DNA of 64,000 bases from Nitrosomonas communis (GCF_900114745.1 NZ_FOUB01000010.1:19069-83068); one strand, 5' to 3'. Shown: positions 1-10,211, counted from the stretch's first letter. Notes: generated by a model not told the origin, from the sequence alone. Numbers and translations: made by a program.

Positions 1-543
1 TTTAACATCTGATAGCGCATCATGGGCAGAATCATGATGAATATTATTGGCTGCTGTTAGATCCTCAAGACGAAAGCTGGGTCTGCCATGACTATGCCTG
101 GGCCATATGATGCCTTCAGGTCTAAGTGCATAAGTCATACGCACCAAATCGATGAGATCCCAGCGCGAATTCCCTTGTTGCCATTCACGCCCATAAGGAT
201 CATAAAAATTTCGATATAGGGTAAAGCGCGTAACTTCATCATCAAAGCGCAATGTATTGTAGCCAACACCACAGGTCTCGGGCTGTGCCAATTCATTATG
301 AATTTTTGCAATAAATTCTGGCTCAGGGAGACCTTGTTTATCGGCCATTTGAGGCGTAATGCCAGTTAGTAAACAGGCATCGGGTTGAGGCAAAATATCT
401 TTGGATGGTTTGCAATAGATAACGAGTGGATCACCAATTTCATTCAGTGCTTCATCAGTCCTTAAACCGGCAAACTGAGCTGGACGGTCGCATCTGGGAT
501 CTGAGCCGAAGGTCTCATAATCATGCCAATATAATGTTGTCAT
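1..543 (-). CDS. sbcB: Exodeoxyribonuclease I, N-terminal part (runs off the left edge)
   Basis: This is the first 181 codons of exonuclease I, the 3'-to-5' single-strand DNA exonuclease used in recombination and mismatch repair. I translated it by hand; it was not a precomputed call. The start ATG is at 543-541. The DnaQ-like (DEDDh) active site is visible: D8 and E10 in the HDYETFG motif, and H174 and D179 in AHDALSD. The conserved blocks RPAQFA, ITGITPQ, RFDDEVTR, FYDPYGREW and YALRPEGI match E. coli SbcB closely. The protein should be about 470-480 residues, so the C-terminal two thirds lie outside the window. A copy of the dispersed 103-bp repeat lies about 45 bases upstream of the start and may affect its promoter. 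The identification is firm. Confidence 0.93.
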   Translation of the reverse strand, partial: MTTLYWHDYETFGSDPRCDRPAQFAGLRTDEALNEIGDPLVIYCKPSKDILPQPDACLLTGITPQMADKQGLPEPEFIAKIHNELAQPETCGVGYNTLRFDDEVTRFTLYRNFYDPYGREWQQGNSRWDLIDLVRMTYALRPEGIIWPRHSHGRPSFRLEDLTAANNIHHDSAHDALSDVK

Positions 544-589
544 TGCGTGTTACTGAGTAATCTTTTTATTCAACTCGCGCGGCATACTC

Positions 590-692
590 TTCCATTTCCC
601 AATCTAAACTGACTTTGTCAGCTTCACCTTGCCGTATTATTGATACTGTCTGCGGCTCGCCTTCGCGTCAGTTTAGATTGGGAAATGAAATT
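590..692 (-). repeat. Dispersed ~103-bp inverted-terminal repeat element, copy 1
   Basis: The copy lies between sbcB and metF. The central block (tttgtcagcttcacc ... gcggctcgccttcgcg) matches the six other copies. Its two arms share the variant ATTTCCCAATCTAAACTGAC, a perfect 20-bp inverted repeat, where the other copies read roughly TTTCTAAATCAAAACTGA. Both arms therefore carry the same changes. Confidence 0.88.
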
Positions 693-770
693 AATATTTT
701 CTACCTATAACTCCCAAAACTTATGGATATGGCCAAATTAAGAATATTCTGGTGAAGAGCAGCAATAACT

Positions 771-1616
771 CTATAATCCAAGGCGTTGCCAAATTTTTGT
801 TGTCAGAACAGCTGAGTTAAGCGTGTAAAAATGGAGCCCTGGCGCACCTGCTTTAAGTAATCGCTCACATAAATCGGTTACCACGTCTAGCCCAAAAGCA
901 TGGATAGACGCAATATCATCCCCATATCCTTCAAGTTTTTTTCTAATCCAGCGAGGAATTTCAGCGCCACAATTATCTGCAAATCTAACTAGTTGAGAAA
1001 ATTTGTTAATGGGCATAATACCAGGGACAATTGGCACATTCAGATTGGCAGTCTCGCACATATCAACAAAATGAAAATAAGCATCTGCATTATAAAAAAA
1101 CTGCGTAATTGCTGAGTCTGCGCCTGCTTCTATTTTATTTATAAAATTCCTGAAATCTTCTTGAGCAGATCGAGCCTGTGGATGATATTCTGGATAAGCT
1201 GCGACATCCATCTTAAAGGTATTGCCAAATTCTTTGCGAATGAAGGTAACCAATTCATTGGCATAACGGAATTCACCTGGTTGAGCCATTCCAGATGGTA
1301 AATCTCCACGCAGAGCAACGATATGGCGAATCCCGCTTTCTTGGTACTTTCTCAAGATTGAATAAATATTTTCACGAGTAGAACCGATACAGGAAAGGTG
1401 TGGCGCAACAGGATGGCATTCTGCCAGCATTTCTAATACTGTATCAAATGTACGATCGCGAGTGGAGCCCCCTGCACCGAAGGTGACCGAGAAAAACTTT
1501 GGCTTAAACTGGGCAAGCTGATAGCGCGCAGCGCGTAATTTCTCTACCCCTTCTGGAGTTTGTGGGGGAAAAAGTTCAAAGCTAAAAGTGGGCGGAAAAA
1601 CTTTCTGTGATTTCAA
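771..1616 (-). CDS. metF: 5,10-methylenetetrahydrofolate reductase
   Basis: MetF is an FAD enzyme that reduces 5,10-methylene-THF to 5-methyl-THF, which supplies the methyl group for methionine synthesis. The protein has 281 residues (family about 290). Visible family features are FSFELFPPQTPEG near the N-terminus, with E14 matching the proton-donor Glu of E. coli MetF, then VTFGAGGSTR, a RGDLP segment, AAYPEYHP, and ITQFFYNAD. The frame begins with TTG at 1616, and no ATG or GTG occurs before the conserved core, so TTG is the likely start. The ribosome binding site is weak. It lies downstream of ahcY and metK on the same strand, which together form the activated-methyl cycle. The gap to ahcY is 165 bases and holds an AT-rich hairpin. 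Confidence 0.93.
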   Translation of the reverse strand: MKSQKVFPPTFSFELFPPQTPEGVEKLRAARYQLAQFKPKFFSVTFGAGGSTRDRTFDTVLEMLAECHPVAPHLSCIGSTRENIYSILRKYQESGIRHIVALRGDLPSGMAQPGEFRYANELVTFIRKEFGNTFKMDVAAYPEYHPQARSAQEDFRNFINKIEAGADSAITQFFYNADAYFHFVDMCETANLNVPIVPGIMPINKFSQLVRFADNCGAEIPRWIRKKLEGYGDDIASIHAFGLDVVTDLCERLLKAGAPGLHFYTLNSAVLTTKIWQRLGL

Positions 1617-1709
1617 CTTATTGTATCTGTGATCATTACTAAATTAAGGGGTAATCTTCCTAAGATATTAAAATGGATTATTTACCCCCTCTATTGCGAA
1701 GTATTATTC

Positions 1710-1732
1710 AACCTAAAAGTATTTTTTAGGTT
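1710..1732. other. AT-rich hairpin between metF and ahcY
   Basis: AACCTAAAA (1710-1718) and TTTTAGGTT (1724-1732) form a perfect 9-bp stem with a 5-base loop. It lies downstream of ahcY and upstream of metF in the direction of transcription. No clean U-tract follows on the minus strand, so termination is possible but unproven. It could also be an mRNA-processing or stability element. Confidence 0.35.
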
Positions 1733-1781
1733 TAAGCAAGAATCTTATTATATTTAAACTGTTCGTGCTTTTAATACGTGA

Positions 1782-3233
1782 TTAATATCGATATGCTTCT
1801 GGTTTGTAAGGACCCTTTTTATCCAGATTAAGGTATTGCGCCTGTTCGCTGGTTAATTCGGTCAGTTTTGCTCCCAGCTTGCCAAGGTGTAGGCGCGCTA
1901 CTTTTTCATCCAGATGCTTAGGAAGTATATAAACTTTTTTCTGGTAGTTTTTCCCATTTTGCCAAAGCTCAATTTGCGCCAATACCTGGTTGGTAAAGGA
2001 GCTGGACATGACAAATGAAGGATGACCCGTTGCACAGCCCAGGTTTACCAATCTACCTTGAGCCAACACAATAATCCGCCGGCCTGTCGGGAAAATGACA
2101 TGATCAACCTGCGGTTTGATATTTTCCCATTGATATTGCTGAATTGAAGCAATATCAATTTCAGAATCAAAATGTCCAATGTTACAAATAATGGCCTGGT
2201 CTTTCATTTTCAGCATGTGATCATGACAAATCACACGAATATTACCCGTCGCCGTCACAAAAATATCCGCCTTATCGCATGCATCATCCATCGCTACTAC
2301 ACGGTAACCTTCCATAGCGGCTTGCAATGCACAGATTGGGTCGATTTCAGTAATCCAGACAGTGGCCCCTAAACCCCGCAGTGATTGTGCACAGCCTTTG
2401 CCCACATCACCATAGCCACATACTACTGCAATTTTCCCGGCAATCATGACGTCGGTGGCACGCTTGATACCGTCTACTAGCGATTCTCGGCAACCATAAA
2501 GGTTATCAAACTTTGATTTGGTGACTGAATCGTTAACATTAAATGCGGGGAATGGTAAAGCTTCCCTTTTTTGCATTTCATACAAACGATGCACACCTGT
2601 GGTCGTTTCCTCAGTGACGCCTCTGATACTGGCAAGCTTTTCAGAATACCAGTTAGGTTGACTATTAATTTGTGATTTGATCGCTGCAAACAGTACGCGC
2701 TCTTCTTCGTTGGTGGGGTTTGCAATCACTGAAGAGTCTTTCTCGGCCTTACTTCCAAGTGTGAGGAGTAAGGTCGCATCGCCGCCATCATCCAGAATCA
2801 TATTTGCGTTGCTGGCTTTCTCATCCTTCGACCATTCAAAAATACGGTGAACATATTCCCAGTAATCTTCTAGTGATTCGCCTTTATAGGCAAAAACCGG
2901 GATATTTTTTACCGCAATGGCTGCTGCTGCATGATCTTGCGTTGAAAAGATATTGCAAGAGGCCCAGCGAACCTCAGCGCCTAAGGTAACAAGGGTTTCG
3001 ATTAATACTGCCGTCTGAATCGTCATATGCAATGATCCCGCGATGCGTGCACCTCTCAGCGGTTTTTGGCTTGCATATTCATGGCGCAATGCCATCAAGC
3101 CAGGCATTTCCGTTTCAGCAATGGCAATTTCTTTTCTTCCCCACTCTGCTAGGGAAATATCAGCAACTTTGTAATCAGTAAATTGGCCGAGAGAAATATC
3201 AGCAACTTTGTTATCAGTAAATTGGCCGTTCAT
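1782..3233 (-). CDS. ahcY: S-adenosylhomocysteine hydrolase
   Basis: AhcY is an NAD-dependent enzyme that splits S-adenosylhomocysteine into adenosine and homocysteine and so removes the inhibitor left by methyltransferases. The protein has 483 residues. Visible are the Rossmann NAD site GYGDVGKG (about 273-280), the substrate-side segments [22 protein letters not shown] and [14 protein letters not shown], and the conserved C-terminal end KPEAYRY. The start ATG (3233-3231) follows an AGGAG at 3247-3243. The first residues contain a tandem duplication: FTD(N/Y)KVADISL occurs twice, where other AhcY proteins have it once, so the N-terminus is 13 residues longer than usual. A SAH riboswitch lies immediately upstream and very likely turns expression on when SAH builds up. 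Confidence 0.97.
   Translation of the reverse strand: MNGQFTDNKVADISLGQFTDYKVADISLAEWGRKEIAIAETEMPGLMALRHEYASQKPLRGARIAGSLHMTIQTAVLIETLVTLGAEVRWASCNIFSTQDHAAAAIAVKNIPVFAYKGESLEDYWEYVHRIFEWSKDEKASNANMILDDGGDATLLLTLGSKAEKDSSVIANPTNEEERVLFAAIKSQINSQPNWYSEKLASIRGVTEETTTGVHRLYEMQKREALPFPAFNVNDSVTKSKFDNLYGCRESLVDGIKRATDVMIAGKIAVVCGYGDVGKGCAQSLRGLGATVWITEIDPICALQAAMEGYRVVAMDDACDKADIFVTATGNIRVICHDHMLKMKDQAIICNIGHFDSEIDIASIQQYQWENIKPQVDHVIFPTGRRIIVLAQGRLVNLGCATGHPSFVMSSSFTNQVLAQIELWQNGKNYQKKVYILPKHLDEKVARLHLGKLGAKLTELTSEQAQYLNLDKKGPYKPEAYRY
3154..3228 (-). repeat. 39-bp tandem duplication inside the 5' end of ahcY
   Basis: Two near-identical units begin with gaaatatcagcaactttg at 3154 and 3193, exactly 39 bases apart, with very few base differences. 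The length is a multiple of three, so the reading frame is kept and 13 residues are added to AhcY. Confidence 0.93.
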
Positions 3234-3254
3234 AGTTAAAATCTCCTAAAATGA

Positions 3255-3326
3255 ACGAGCGCCGTTATTTTGCTATCCTCATATACTGAGCCTCACGGAT
3301 GGATGTCCGTTGCAGCGCTCCTCAGT
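3255..3326 (-). promoter_or_regulatory. S-adenosylhomocysteine (SAH) riboswitch upstream of ahcY
   Basis: On the minus strand the leader reads ACTGAGGAGCGCTGCAACGG, a purine-rich hairpin, AGGCTCAGT, and later AACGGCGCTCGTT. P1 is ACTGAG (3326-3321) with CTCAGT (3290-3285). P2 is ACGGA with TCCGT. GAGCGC (3320-3315) pairs with GCGCTC (3262-3257), the P4 arm of the known pseudoknotted SAH aptamer. The conserved GAGGAGCGCTGCAAC and AGGCTC blocks match the ahcY motif known from proteobacteria. The P4 arm ends about 10 bases before the AGGAG of ahcY. The family is known as an on-switch for ahcY, so control by ligand-stabilised exposure of the start region or by antitermination is the inference. 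Confidence 0.93.
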
Positions 3327-3407
3327 TTACGGGAACAATTCAAGCCTATACTTAAATAGGGTAGAGGTAATCTCAGCTAATAACTCTTATTCCAGAAATT
3401 AAATCAA

Positions 3408-4571
3408 TTAGATGCCAGCATCAGCGCTAAGCTGGGCAGTCATATCCGTAGCTTCCCAGGTAAAATCCGGATCATTCCGCCCAAAATGACCATAGGCAGC
3501 AGTTTTCGTATAAATCGGTCGTAACAGATTAAGTCGGTGGATAATAGCCCTTGGACGCAAATCAAAATGTTGTTCTATTAGCTTGGCAAGCTTTTCATCT
3601 GAAATTTTCCCGGTACCAAAAGTTTCAACCATCAGAGAGACAGGGCGAGCAACACCAATAGCATACGCGACCTGGACTTCACATTTAGTGGCAAGTCCAG
3701 CTGCAACGATATTTTTTGCAACATGACGTACAGCATAAGCAGCGGAACGATCTACCTTAGAGGGATCTTTACCAGAGAAAGCACCGCCACCATGATGCGC
3801 AGCACCACCATAAGTATCGACAATGATCTTGCGGCCTGTTAAGCCACAATCACCCATGGGTCCACCGACAACAAAACGTCCTGTCGGATTAATCAGATAC
3901 CGAGTATTTCCATTCAACATTTCTTTGGGAAGTACTGGCTTAATGATTTCTTCGATAACTGCCTCACTCAGGGCAGCATGAGAAATATCTGGATCATGTT
4001 GAGTTGAAATGACAACTGTATCTATACGCTGCGGTTTGCCGTCGATATATTTGACCGATACTTGAGATTTGGCATCAGGCCGCAACCAGGGTAAACGTCC
4101 ATTTTTTCTCAATTGCGATTGGCGCTCCACCAAACGATGAGCATAATAAATGGGCATCGGCATTAATTGTGGGGTTTCCGCACATGCGAAACCAAACATT
4201 AATCCCTGATCACCTGCACCCTGATCCATTTCCTCTTCTTTACTACGGTTGACCCCTCGTGCAATATCAGGTGATTGTTTATTAAATGCGGTTAATACAG
4301 CACAGGTGTTCCAATCAAAACCAATCTCAGAGCTGGTATAACCTATTTTTTTAACTGTTTCACGCGCAATTACATTGTAATCGACTGACGCATGTGTTGT
4401 AATTTCACCTGATAGAACAATTAGCCCTGTGCTACACATTGTTTCACAGGCTACCCGCGCGTTTGTATCATGACTTAATATAGCATCTAAAACTGCATCT
4501 GATATTTGATCTGCAACCTTATCAGGGTGTCCTTCAGAAACAGATTCAGAAGTAAAAAGATATTCTTTCAT
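3408..4571 (-). CDS. metK: S-adenosylmethionine synthetase
   Basis: MetK makes S-adenosylmethionine from methionine and ATP in the cytoplasm. The protein has 387 residues, the usual length. Visible are [15 protein letters not shown] at the N-terminus, the signature [12 protein letters not shown], and the glycine-rich ATP/phosphate segment [16 protein letters not shown] followed by KVDRSAAYA. The start ATG is at 4571-4569. Together with ahcY and metF downstream it forms the methyl cycle on one strand. The 174-base gap to ahcY contains the SAH riboswitch, so ahcY can be controlled separately. The 210-base AT-rich region upstream is shared with the divergent gltX; I see no SAM riboswitch there. 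Confidence 0.97.
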   Translation of the reverse strand: MKEYLFTSESVSEGHPDKVADQISDAVLDAILSHDTNARVACETMCSTGLIVLSGEITTHASVDYNVIARETVKKIGYTSSEIGFDWNTCAVLTAFNKQSPDIARGVNRSKEEEMDQGAGDQGLMFGFACAETPQLMPMPIYYAHRLVERQSQLRKNGRLPWLRPDAKSQVSVKYIDGKPQRIDTVVISTQHDPDISHAALSEAVIEEIIKPVLPKEMLNGNTRYLINPTGRFVVGGPMGDCGLTGRKIIVDTYGGAAHHGGGAFSGKDPSKVDRSAAYAVRHVAKNIVAAGLATKCEVQVAYAIGVARPVSLMVETFGTGKISDEKLAKLIEQHFDLRPRAIIHRLNLLRPIYTKTAAYGHFGRNDPDFTWEATDMTAQLSADAGI

Positions 4572-4781
4572 GTTATTTGAAATTTTTTAAAAGTTGCTCA
4601 GTATAGCAAATAGTTTCAAATTAAATAAAAGAATAAAGCAAGATCATTAAGTTGTATTGATTTCGGTTTTTTTGTTAAGAATAAAAATATAAGCTAAAAA
4701 ATATATTCCACCAGAACATTATCTTTCGTAATTGCATACATTGTTCTGTTTCTAATTGACATTACTCATCGCATTTTCACA

Positions 4782-6173
4782 ATGGTACGTACACGATTTG
4801 CACCGAGTCCTACAGGCTATCTTCACATTGGAGGGGCCAGGACAGCCCTTTTTTCTTGGGCATTTGCCCGTAAACATGGTGGTAAATTTATTCTAAGAAT
4901 TGAAGATACCGATCTTGAACGCTCAACTCAACTATCAGTGCAAGCCATCCTTGATGGGATGGCATGGTTAGGTCTTGATTATGATGAAGGCCCCTTTTAT
5001 CAAATGCAGAGATTGGCGCGTTATCATGAAGTCGCTGAGCAATTGCTGCAAAACAATCTTGCTTATCGCTGCTACGCCAGCAAAGAGGAGCTGGATTTGT
5101 TGCGAGAACAACAACGTGCTGCAGGGTTAAAACCAAGATACGATGGACGTTGGCGGGATGCAAAACAGCCTCCCCCAGCCGAAGTCAAGCCAGTTATCCG
5201 CTTTAAGAATCCCACAGAGGGACATGTCGTCTTTGATGATCTGGTCAAGGGTAAAATTGTGGTAGCGAACAGCGAGCTTGATGATCTGGTTCTGCTGAGA
5301 AGTGATGGCATCCCGACTTATAATTTTGGTGTGATAGTGGATGATCTGGATATGAACATCAGTCATGTCATTCGTGGTGATGATCATGTCAACAATACAC
5401 CGCGGCAAATTAATATTCTTAAAGCACTGGACGCTCCCATACCTCAGTATGCGCATGTACCCATGATATTAGGAGCAGATGGTGAAAGATTATCTAAACG
5501 GCATGGAGCCGTTTCAGTGATGCACTATCATGAAGAAGGCTATTTACCTGAGGCTATGATAAATTATCTTGCACGACTTGGATGGTCTCATGGTGATGAA
5601 GAAATATTCAGTACTGATCAGCTGATTGAGTGGTTTGATTTAGCCACAATAAGTCGTTCTCCAGCAAAGTTTAACCCGGAAAAGCTGATGTGGCTGAATC
5701 AGCACTATCTTAAAAACAAAGAAGATGTGCATATAGCCGAATTGATGACACCGTTTCTTGAGCAAGACGGCGGTCATATCCCAAATCAGCAATATTTATT
5801 AAAAGTAATTAATTTGTTAAAAGAGAGAGTCAATACGATTAGCGAACTCGCCGATGCGGCTGTCTATTTTTTTCGCCCACTAGAACCCTCTTATGACCTC
5901 AAAGCGCAGTATTTCAATCCGGAGGCAAAATCCATCTTGCTTTATTTAATCGATAAATTTAACTCGCTTGATTGGAACCGTCAGGCTATCCATGATGAAA
6001 TTAAGAAAGCAGCGGCAACATTTAATGTCAAATTACCAAAGGTAGCCATGCCTTTGCGTATAGTGGTAACAGGCGAGACACAAACGCCTTCAATAGATGC
6101 CATATTGGAGTTACTTGGAAGAACAGAGACCCTGAAGCGAATAAATCAACAAATATCTTACTTTCCAGATTGA
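4782..6173 (+). CDS. gltX: Glutamyl-tRNA synthetase
   Basis: GltX charges tRNA-Glu with glutamate. It is a class I synthetase of 463 residues. The N-terminus RFAPSPTGYLHIGGARTALF carries the HIGH-type motif (residues 15-18), and RLSKRHG near residue 238 is the KMSKS loop. DDHVNNTPRQ and the anticodon-binding C-terminal half are also typical. The start ATG at 4782 has no clear Shine-Dalgarno sequence. A TTGACA lies only about 20 bases upstream (4756-4761), so a very short leader is possible but not shown. The gene is followed after about 160 bases by its own substrate tRNA, tRNA-Glu, with tRNA-Ala between them. Confidence 0.97.
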   Translation: MVRTRFAPSPTGYLHIGGARTALFSWAFARKHGGKFILRIEDTDLERSTQLSVQAILDGMAWLGLDYDEGPFYQMQRLARYHEVAEQLLQNNLAYRCYASKEELDLLREQQRAAGLKPRYDGRWRDAKQPPPAEVKPVIRFKNPTEGHVVFDDLVKGKIVVANSELDDLVLLRSDGIPTYNFGVIVDDLDMNISHVIRGDDHVNNTPRQINILKALDAPIPQYAHVPMILGADGERLSKRHGAVSVMHYHEEGYLPEAMINYLARLGWSHGDEEIFSTDQLIEWFDLATISRSPAKFNPEKLMWLNQHYLKNKEDVHIAELMTPFLEQDGGHIPNQQYLLKVINLLKERVNTISELADAAVYFFRPLEPSYDLKAQYFNPEAKSILLYLIDKFNSLDWNRQAIHDEIKKAAATFNVKLPKVAMPLRIVVTGETQTPSIDAILELLGRTETLKRINQQISYFPD

Positions 6174-6226
6174 TCTTCAACTTTACAATCACCAAGTGTC
6201 CCAGTATAATCCTTTCTCCTTCAGTC

Positions 6227-6302
<76 letters not shown>

Positions 6303-6335
6303 GTATCTCTCGATAGTCGTTGTAAATATATTCTG

Positions 6336-6411
6336 GTCCCCATCGTCTAGAGGCCTAGGACATCACCCTTTCACGGTGAGTACAGGGGTTCGAATCCCCT
6401 TGGGGACGCCA
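6336..6411 (+). tRNA. tRNA-Glu, anticodon TTC
   Basis: A 76-base cloverleaf with encoded CCA. The acceptor stem is GTCCCCA with TGGGGAC. The anticodon stem is TCACC with GGTGA and the loop is CTTTCAC, giving anticodon TTC. It lies 33 bases after tRNA-Ala and is probably co-transcribed with it. It is the substrate of the neighbouring gltX product. Confidence 0.97.
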
Positions 6412-6433
6412 CTATAGGAAGGTATTCATGGTA

Positions 6434-6535
6434 ATTCCATTTCCAAATCAAAAATGACGCGAAGGCGAGCCGCAGACAGTATCAATAATACGGCAAGGTG
6501 AAGCCGACAAAGTCAGTTTTGATTTAGAAATGGAA
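6434..6535 (+). repeat. Dispersed ~103-bp inverted-terminal repeat element, copy 2
   Basis: It lies between tRNA-Glu and birA. It starts ATTCCATTTCCAAATCAAAA and ends TTTTGATTTAGAAATGGAA, with the central gacgcgaaggcgagccgc and cggcaaggtgaagccgac blocks. The arms pair imperfectly (about 20 bp with a few mismatches). Its orientation is opposite to copies 1, 3, 4 and 5. Confidence 0.92.
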
Positions 6536-6608
6536 AAAGATTAAACCTTAGCATGAATACTCAATCAAATACTACTTCGCTTTCCACTTCACCTGAATAA
6601 GAGCATTC

Positions 6609-7634
6609 TTGGGAATGCTCGTAAATTTTTACATCGATCTCAATGTGAAATCACTTACATTTGCTATTTTAAGACGATTAAGTGATGGCGAGTTTCATTC
6701 AGGAACAGAACTTTCTCAAATTCTGGGGATATCGCGCTCCAGTATCTCAAATGCTTTGCATGATCTTGACAGGTTAGGGCTGGTCATTCACAAAATTCAA
6801 GGCCGTGGTTATCGGTGGCTTAATCCCGTGCAATGGCTGAACACAGCCATAATTCAGACGTATCTTGCGGGGGAGTCAGAGCGCTTTCATATTCAAGTCC
6901 TCGACATTACGGAATCTACTAACAATTTACTGCTGCACGAGATCACAAGAAACCATACTACTCATGATGGAAGAATTCATGTTATTGCTGCTGAATTGCA
7001 AACTCAGGGACGGGGGCGCCGTGGACGGCAATGGTATACAGGCTTAGGAGACAGCCTGACTTTTTCGTTATCGTGGCAGTTCCAGCGAGGGGTCAATTTT
7101 CTCTCTGGCTTAAGTTTAGCCATAGGTGTAGCAATTGTTCGAGCATTAATGGCAGTCGGGATCAAGGGTGTGACGCTAAAATGGCCTAATGATCTGCTGT
7201 TTGAGTTTATTAAGCTTGGAGGCGTGTTAATTGAGTTGCAGGGTGACATGCTTGGACCGGCTACGGCAGTTATTGGTATAGGAATCAATCTAAGATTGCC
7301 TGACCATATTAAAAATAAGATAGACCAAGAGACGACTGATCTCTATTCCATTGTTCAGGAAGTTCCTGATCGCAATAAATTGTTGGCTGTTTTATTGAGA
7401 GAATTGGTGGCGACATTGAATACATTTGATCAGAAGGGCTTCTCGCTATTTAGAGATGAATGGATACGTTATCATGCCTTTGAGAATAAGCTGATTGAGT
7501 TGCATCTACCAAATGGCTCTATACAGCAAGGTACTGCCCGTGGTGTTGCGCCTGATGGATCATTACTGGTAAATACTTTAATGGGCGAGCAAAGCTTCAA
7601 TGGTGGCGAGATCAGTCTGCGTAAATTAGGCTGA
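6609..7634 (+). CDS. birA: Biotin--[acetyl-CoA-carboxylase] ligase with DNA-binding domain
   Basis: BirA makes biotinyl-5'-AMP and attaches biotin to the biotin carboxyl carrier protein. The N-terminal winged helix-turn-helix (SGTELSQILGISRSSISNAL) marks the two-function type that can also repress biotin genes. The catalytic core shows QTQGRGRRGRQW (biotinyl-AMP loop), KWPNDLL and GGVLIEL, then the SH3-like C-terminal domain. The start is uncertain. TTG at 6609 and ATG at 6615 lie in a small hairpin (6601-6620), and GTG at 6645 gives an N-terminus (MKSLTFAILRRLSDGEFHSG) that fits E. coli BirA best. The gene is followed 10 bases later by coaX, so the two are probably one operon. Confidence 0.93.
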   Translation: MGMLVNFYIDLNVKSLTFAILRRLSDGEFHSGTELSQILGISRSSISNALHDLDRLGLVIHKIQGRGYRWLNPVQWLNTAIIQTYLAGESERFHIQVLDITESTNNLLLHEITRNHTTHDGRIHVIAAELQTQGRGRRGRQWYTGLGDSLTFSLSWQFQRGVNFLSGLSLAIGVAIVRALMAVGIKGVTLKWPNDLLFEFIKLGGVLIELQGDMLGPATAVIGIGINLRLPDHIKNKIDQETTDLYSIVQEVPDRNKLLAVLLRELVATLNTFDQKGFSLFRDEWIRYHAFENKLIELHLPNGSIQQGTARGVAPDGSLLVNTLMGEQSFNGGEISLRKLG

Positions 7635-7644
7635 AATAAATTTT

Positions 7645-8391
7645 ATGCCTTATCTTCTAGCTATAGATTCGGGTAATACTGCTATCAAGTGGGGGTTACA
7701 CAATGGTAATGACTGGCATGAGCGCGGAAGCGTTGCTCAGAATCAACGAGTATTGCTGAGCCAAATTTGGCGAGATGTGCCGGAGCCATCCGCTATTATT
7801 GTTTCCAATGTGGCAGGGCCTTCAGCTGAATCGGCACTGCTAAATTTGTTTGCTATTTGGAAAGCCATACCGCATTGGATCTCAGCGGCTGCTGATCAAT
7901 GTGGTGTTAAGAATCACTACTCAAATCCAGTGCAATTGGGTAGCGACCGCTGGGCAGCTTTGATCGCTGCATGGAGAATGAAACAACAGGGCTGTCTGGT
8001 GGTCAATGTAGGGACTGCTATGACAATCGATATCCTCTCTGATAGAGGAGAGTTTTTGGGTGGAATTATTTTGCCTGGCTTTGAGTTAATGAAACAGGTA
8101 TTAGCGCACCAGACGGCATTGTTAACTTTAAAAGAAGGCCACTTTCAAGATTTTCCGGTTAACACTGCAGATGCTATTCACAGCGGAATAGTTCATGCGT
8201 TGACAGGTACGCTTGACCATATGTATACATTGCTTTCCACTTATTTGGGTCGTGATACTATCAACTGTATTATTAGCGGTGGAGGCGCTGCCTTATTGCT
8301 CCCTTATATTAAAATTCCTGCTATGAGTGTGGATAATTTGGTGCTGGAAGGATTAAAGATAATTGCCCAAGAAAAACCTGAAATAGCTTAG
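7645..8391 (+). CDS. coaX: Type III pantothenate kinase
   Basis: CoaX phosphorylates pantothenate, the first step of coenzyme A synthesis. It belongs to the ASKHA fold family and is unrelated to CoaA. The protein has 248 residues. The N-terminal phosphate loop [13 protein letters not shown], the central GSDRWAAL segment and the [12 protein letters not shown] motif are typical of the type III family, as is the C-terminal [12 protein letters not shown]. It lies between birA and engB with gaps of 10 and 14 bases. The birA-coaX pairing is common in betaproteobacteria. Confidence 0.93.
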   Translation: MPYLLAIDSGNTAIKWGLHNGNDWHERGSVAQNQRVLLSQIWRDVPEPSAIIVSNVAGPSAESALLNLFAIWKAIPHWISAAADQCGVKNHYSNPVQLGSDRWAALIAAWRMKQQGCLVVNVGTAMTIDILSDRGEFLGGIILPGFELMKQVLAHQTALLTLKEGHFQDFPVNTADAIHSGIVHALTGTLDHMYTLLSTYLGRDTINCIISGGGAALLLPYIKIPAMSVDNLVLEGLKIIAQEKPEIA

Positions 8392-8405
8392 TAGAAAATA
8401 AGTAT

Positions 8406-9164
8406 ATGCCATTATTTCAAAATATCCATTTTTATACTACCGTCAATCGGTTAGTAGACTTACCTCGAGCATCTGGTCTGGAGGTTGCTTTTGCTGGACG
8501 TTCAAATGCGGGTAAATCCAGTGCAATCAATACACTTGCTAAACGTGGTCGTCTTGCTTATGTAAGTAAAACACCTGGCCGAACTCAGCATATTAATTTT
8601 TTCCAACTCGGGGATAGTAACTTTCTGGTCGATCTTCCTGGCTATGGTTATGCCAAAGTGCCTTTAGCAATCCGTCAGCATTGGGAGCATCTACTCAGCA
8701 CTTATCTGCAGACTCGTGATGTGCTATACGGCATGGTACTTATTATGGATATTCGTCATCCTTTGACCAAGCTTGATCTCCAGATGCTGGAGTGGTTTTT
8801 GCTCACAAAAAAACCAGTACATATTTTGTTAACCAAAGCAGATAAATTGAGTCGCAATCAAGCAACTTATGTGCTGAAAAAAGTAAGACATTTTTTAACT
8901 GAACAATATCCACACTGTACAGTGCAACTTTTTTCTAGCATGATGGGGTATGGTATTGAAGAAGCTACCACAATTTTAACGGATTGGTTTGGGTCAGCCG
9001 GAGCAAAGATTCATCAGCATGATATTGAATTAGCGACAAAAAAAACCCCGGTTAAAGGGGAAAAACCGGGGGGGAATCGCCTTATATCAAAGGCCTCGCC
9101 TCAGGGAGGGAAGGCGAGAGACGATTTAACACATCATCTTTTCTTAAGAGACAAAATTTCTTAG
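8406..9164 (+). CDS. engB: Ribosome biogenesis GTP-binding protein EngB (YsxC/YihA)
   Basis: EngB is a small GTPase needed for assembly of the large ribosomal subunit. G1 is GRSNAGKSS, the switch region has [11 protein letters not shown]3 is DLPGYGYA and G4 is LTKADK. The start at 8406 follows coaX by 14 bases. The protein has 252 residues, longer than the usual 195-215. The extra C-terminal tail, after about residue 210, is basic and Gly/Pro-rich ([13 protein letters not shown]) and is encoded by two GC-rich hairpins that may be an RNA element for hemB rather than a selected protein tail. Confidence 0.93.
   Translation: MPLFQNIHFYTTVNRLVDLPRASGLEVAFAGRSNAGKSSAINTLAKRGRLAYVSKTPGRTQHINFFQLGDSNFLVDLPGYGYAKVPLAIRQHWEHLLSTYLQTRDVLYGMVLIMDIRHPLTKLDLQMLEWFLLTKKPVHILLTKADKLSRNQATYVLKKVRHFLTEQYPHCTVQLFSSMMGYGIEEATTILTDWFGSAGAKIHQHDIELATKKTPVKGEKPGGNRLISKASPQGGKARDDLTHHLFLRDKIS
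9040..9120 (+). promoter_or_regulatory. Two-hairpin structured RNA candidate between engB and hemB
   Basis: Hairpin 1 is CCCCGGTT (9046-9053) with AACCGGGG (9064-9071). Hairpin 2 is CTCGCCT (9095-9101) with AGGCGAG (9112-9118). Both overlap the 3' end of the engB reading frame and end about 85 bases before the hemB ATG. A conserved 'hemB RNA motif' at hemB genes has been described in betaproteobacteria; position and GC-rich pairing fit it, but I cannot align the two here. The alternative is a terminator or attenuator between engB and hemB. No U-tract follows. Confidence 0.5.
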
Positions 9165-9197
9165 TAAGTTCCATATTAATATTTTATTTTTTGATGA

Positions 9198-10211
<1,014 letters not shown>

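Noticed and set aside
4572..4781. SAM riboswitch upstream of metK
   Set aside because: The 210 bases are AT-rich and show none of the conserved SAM aptamer blocks.
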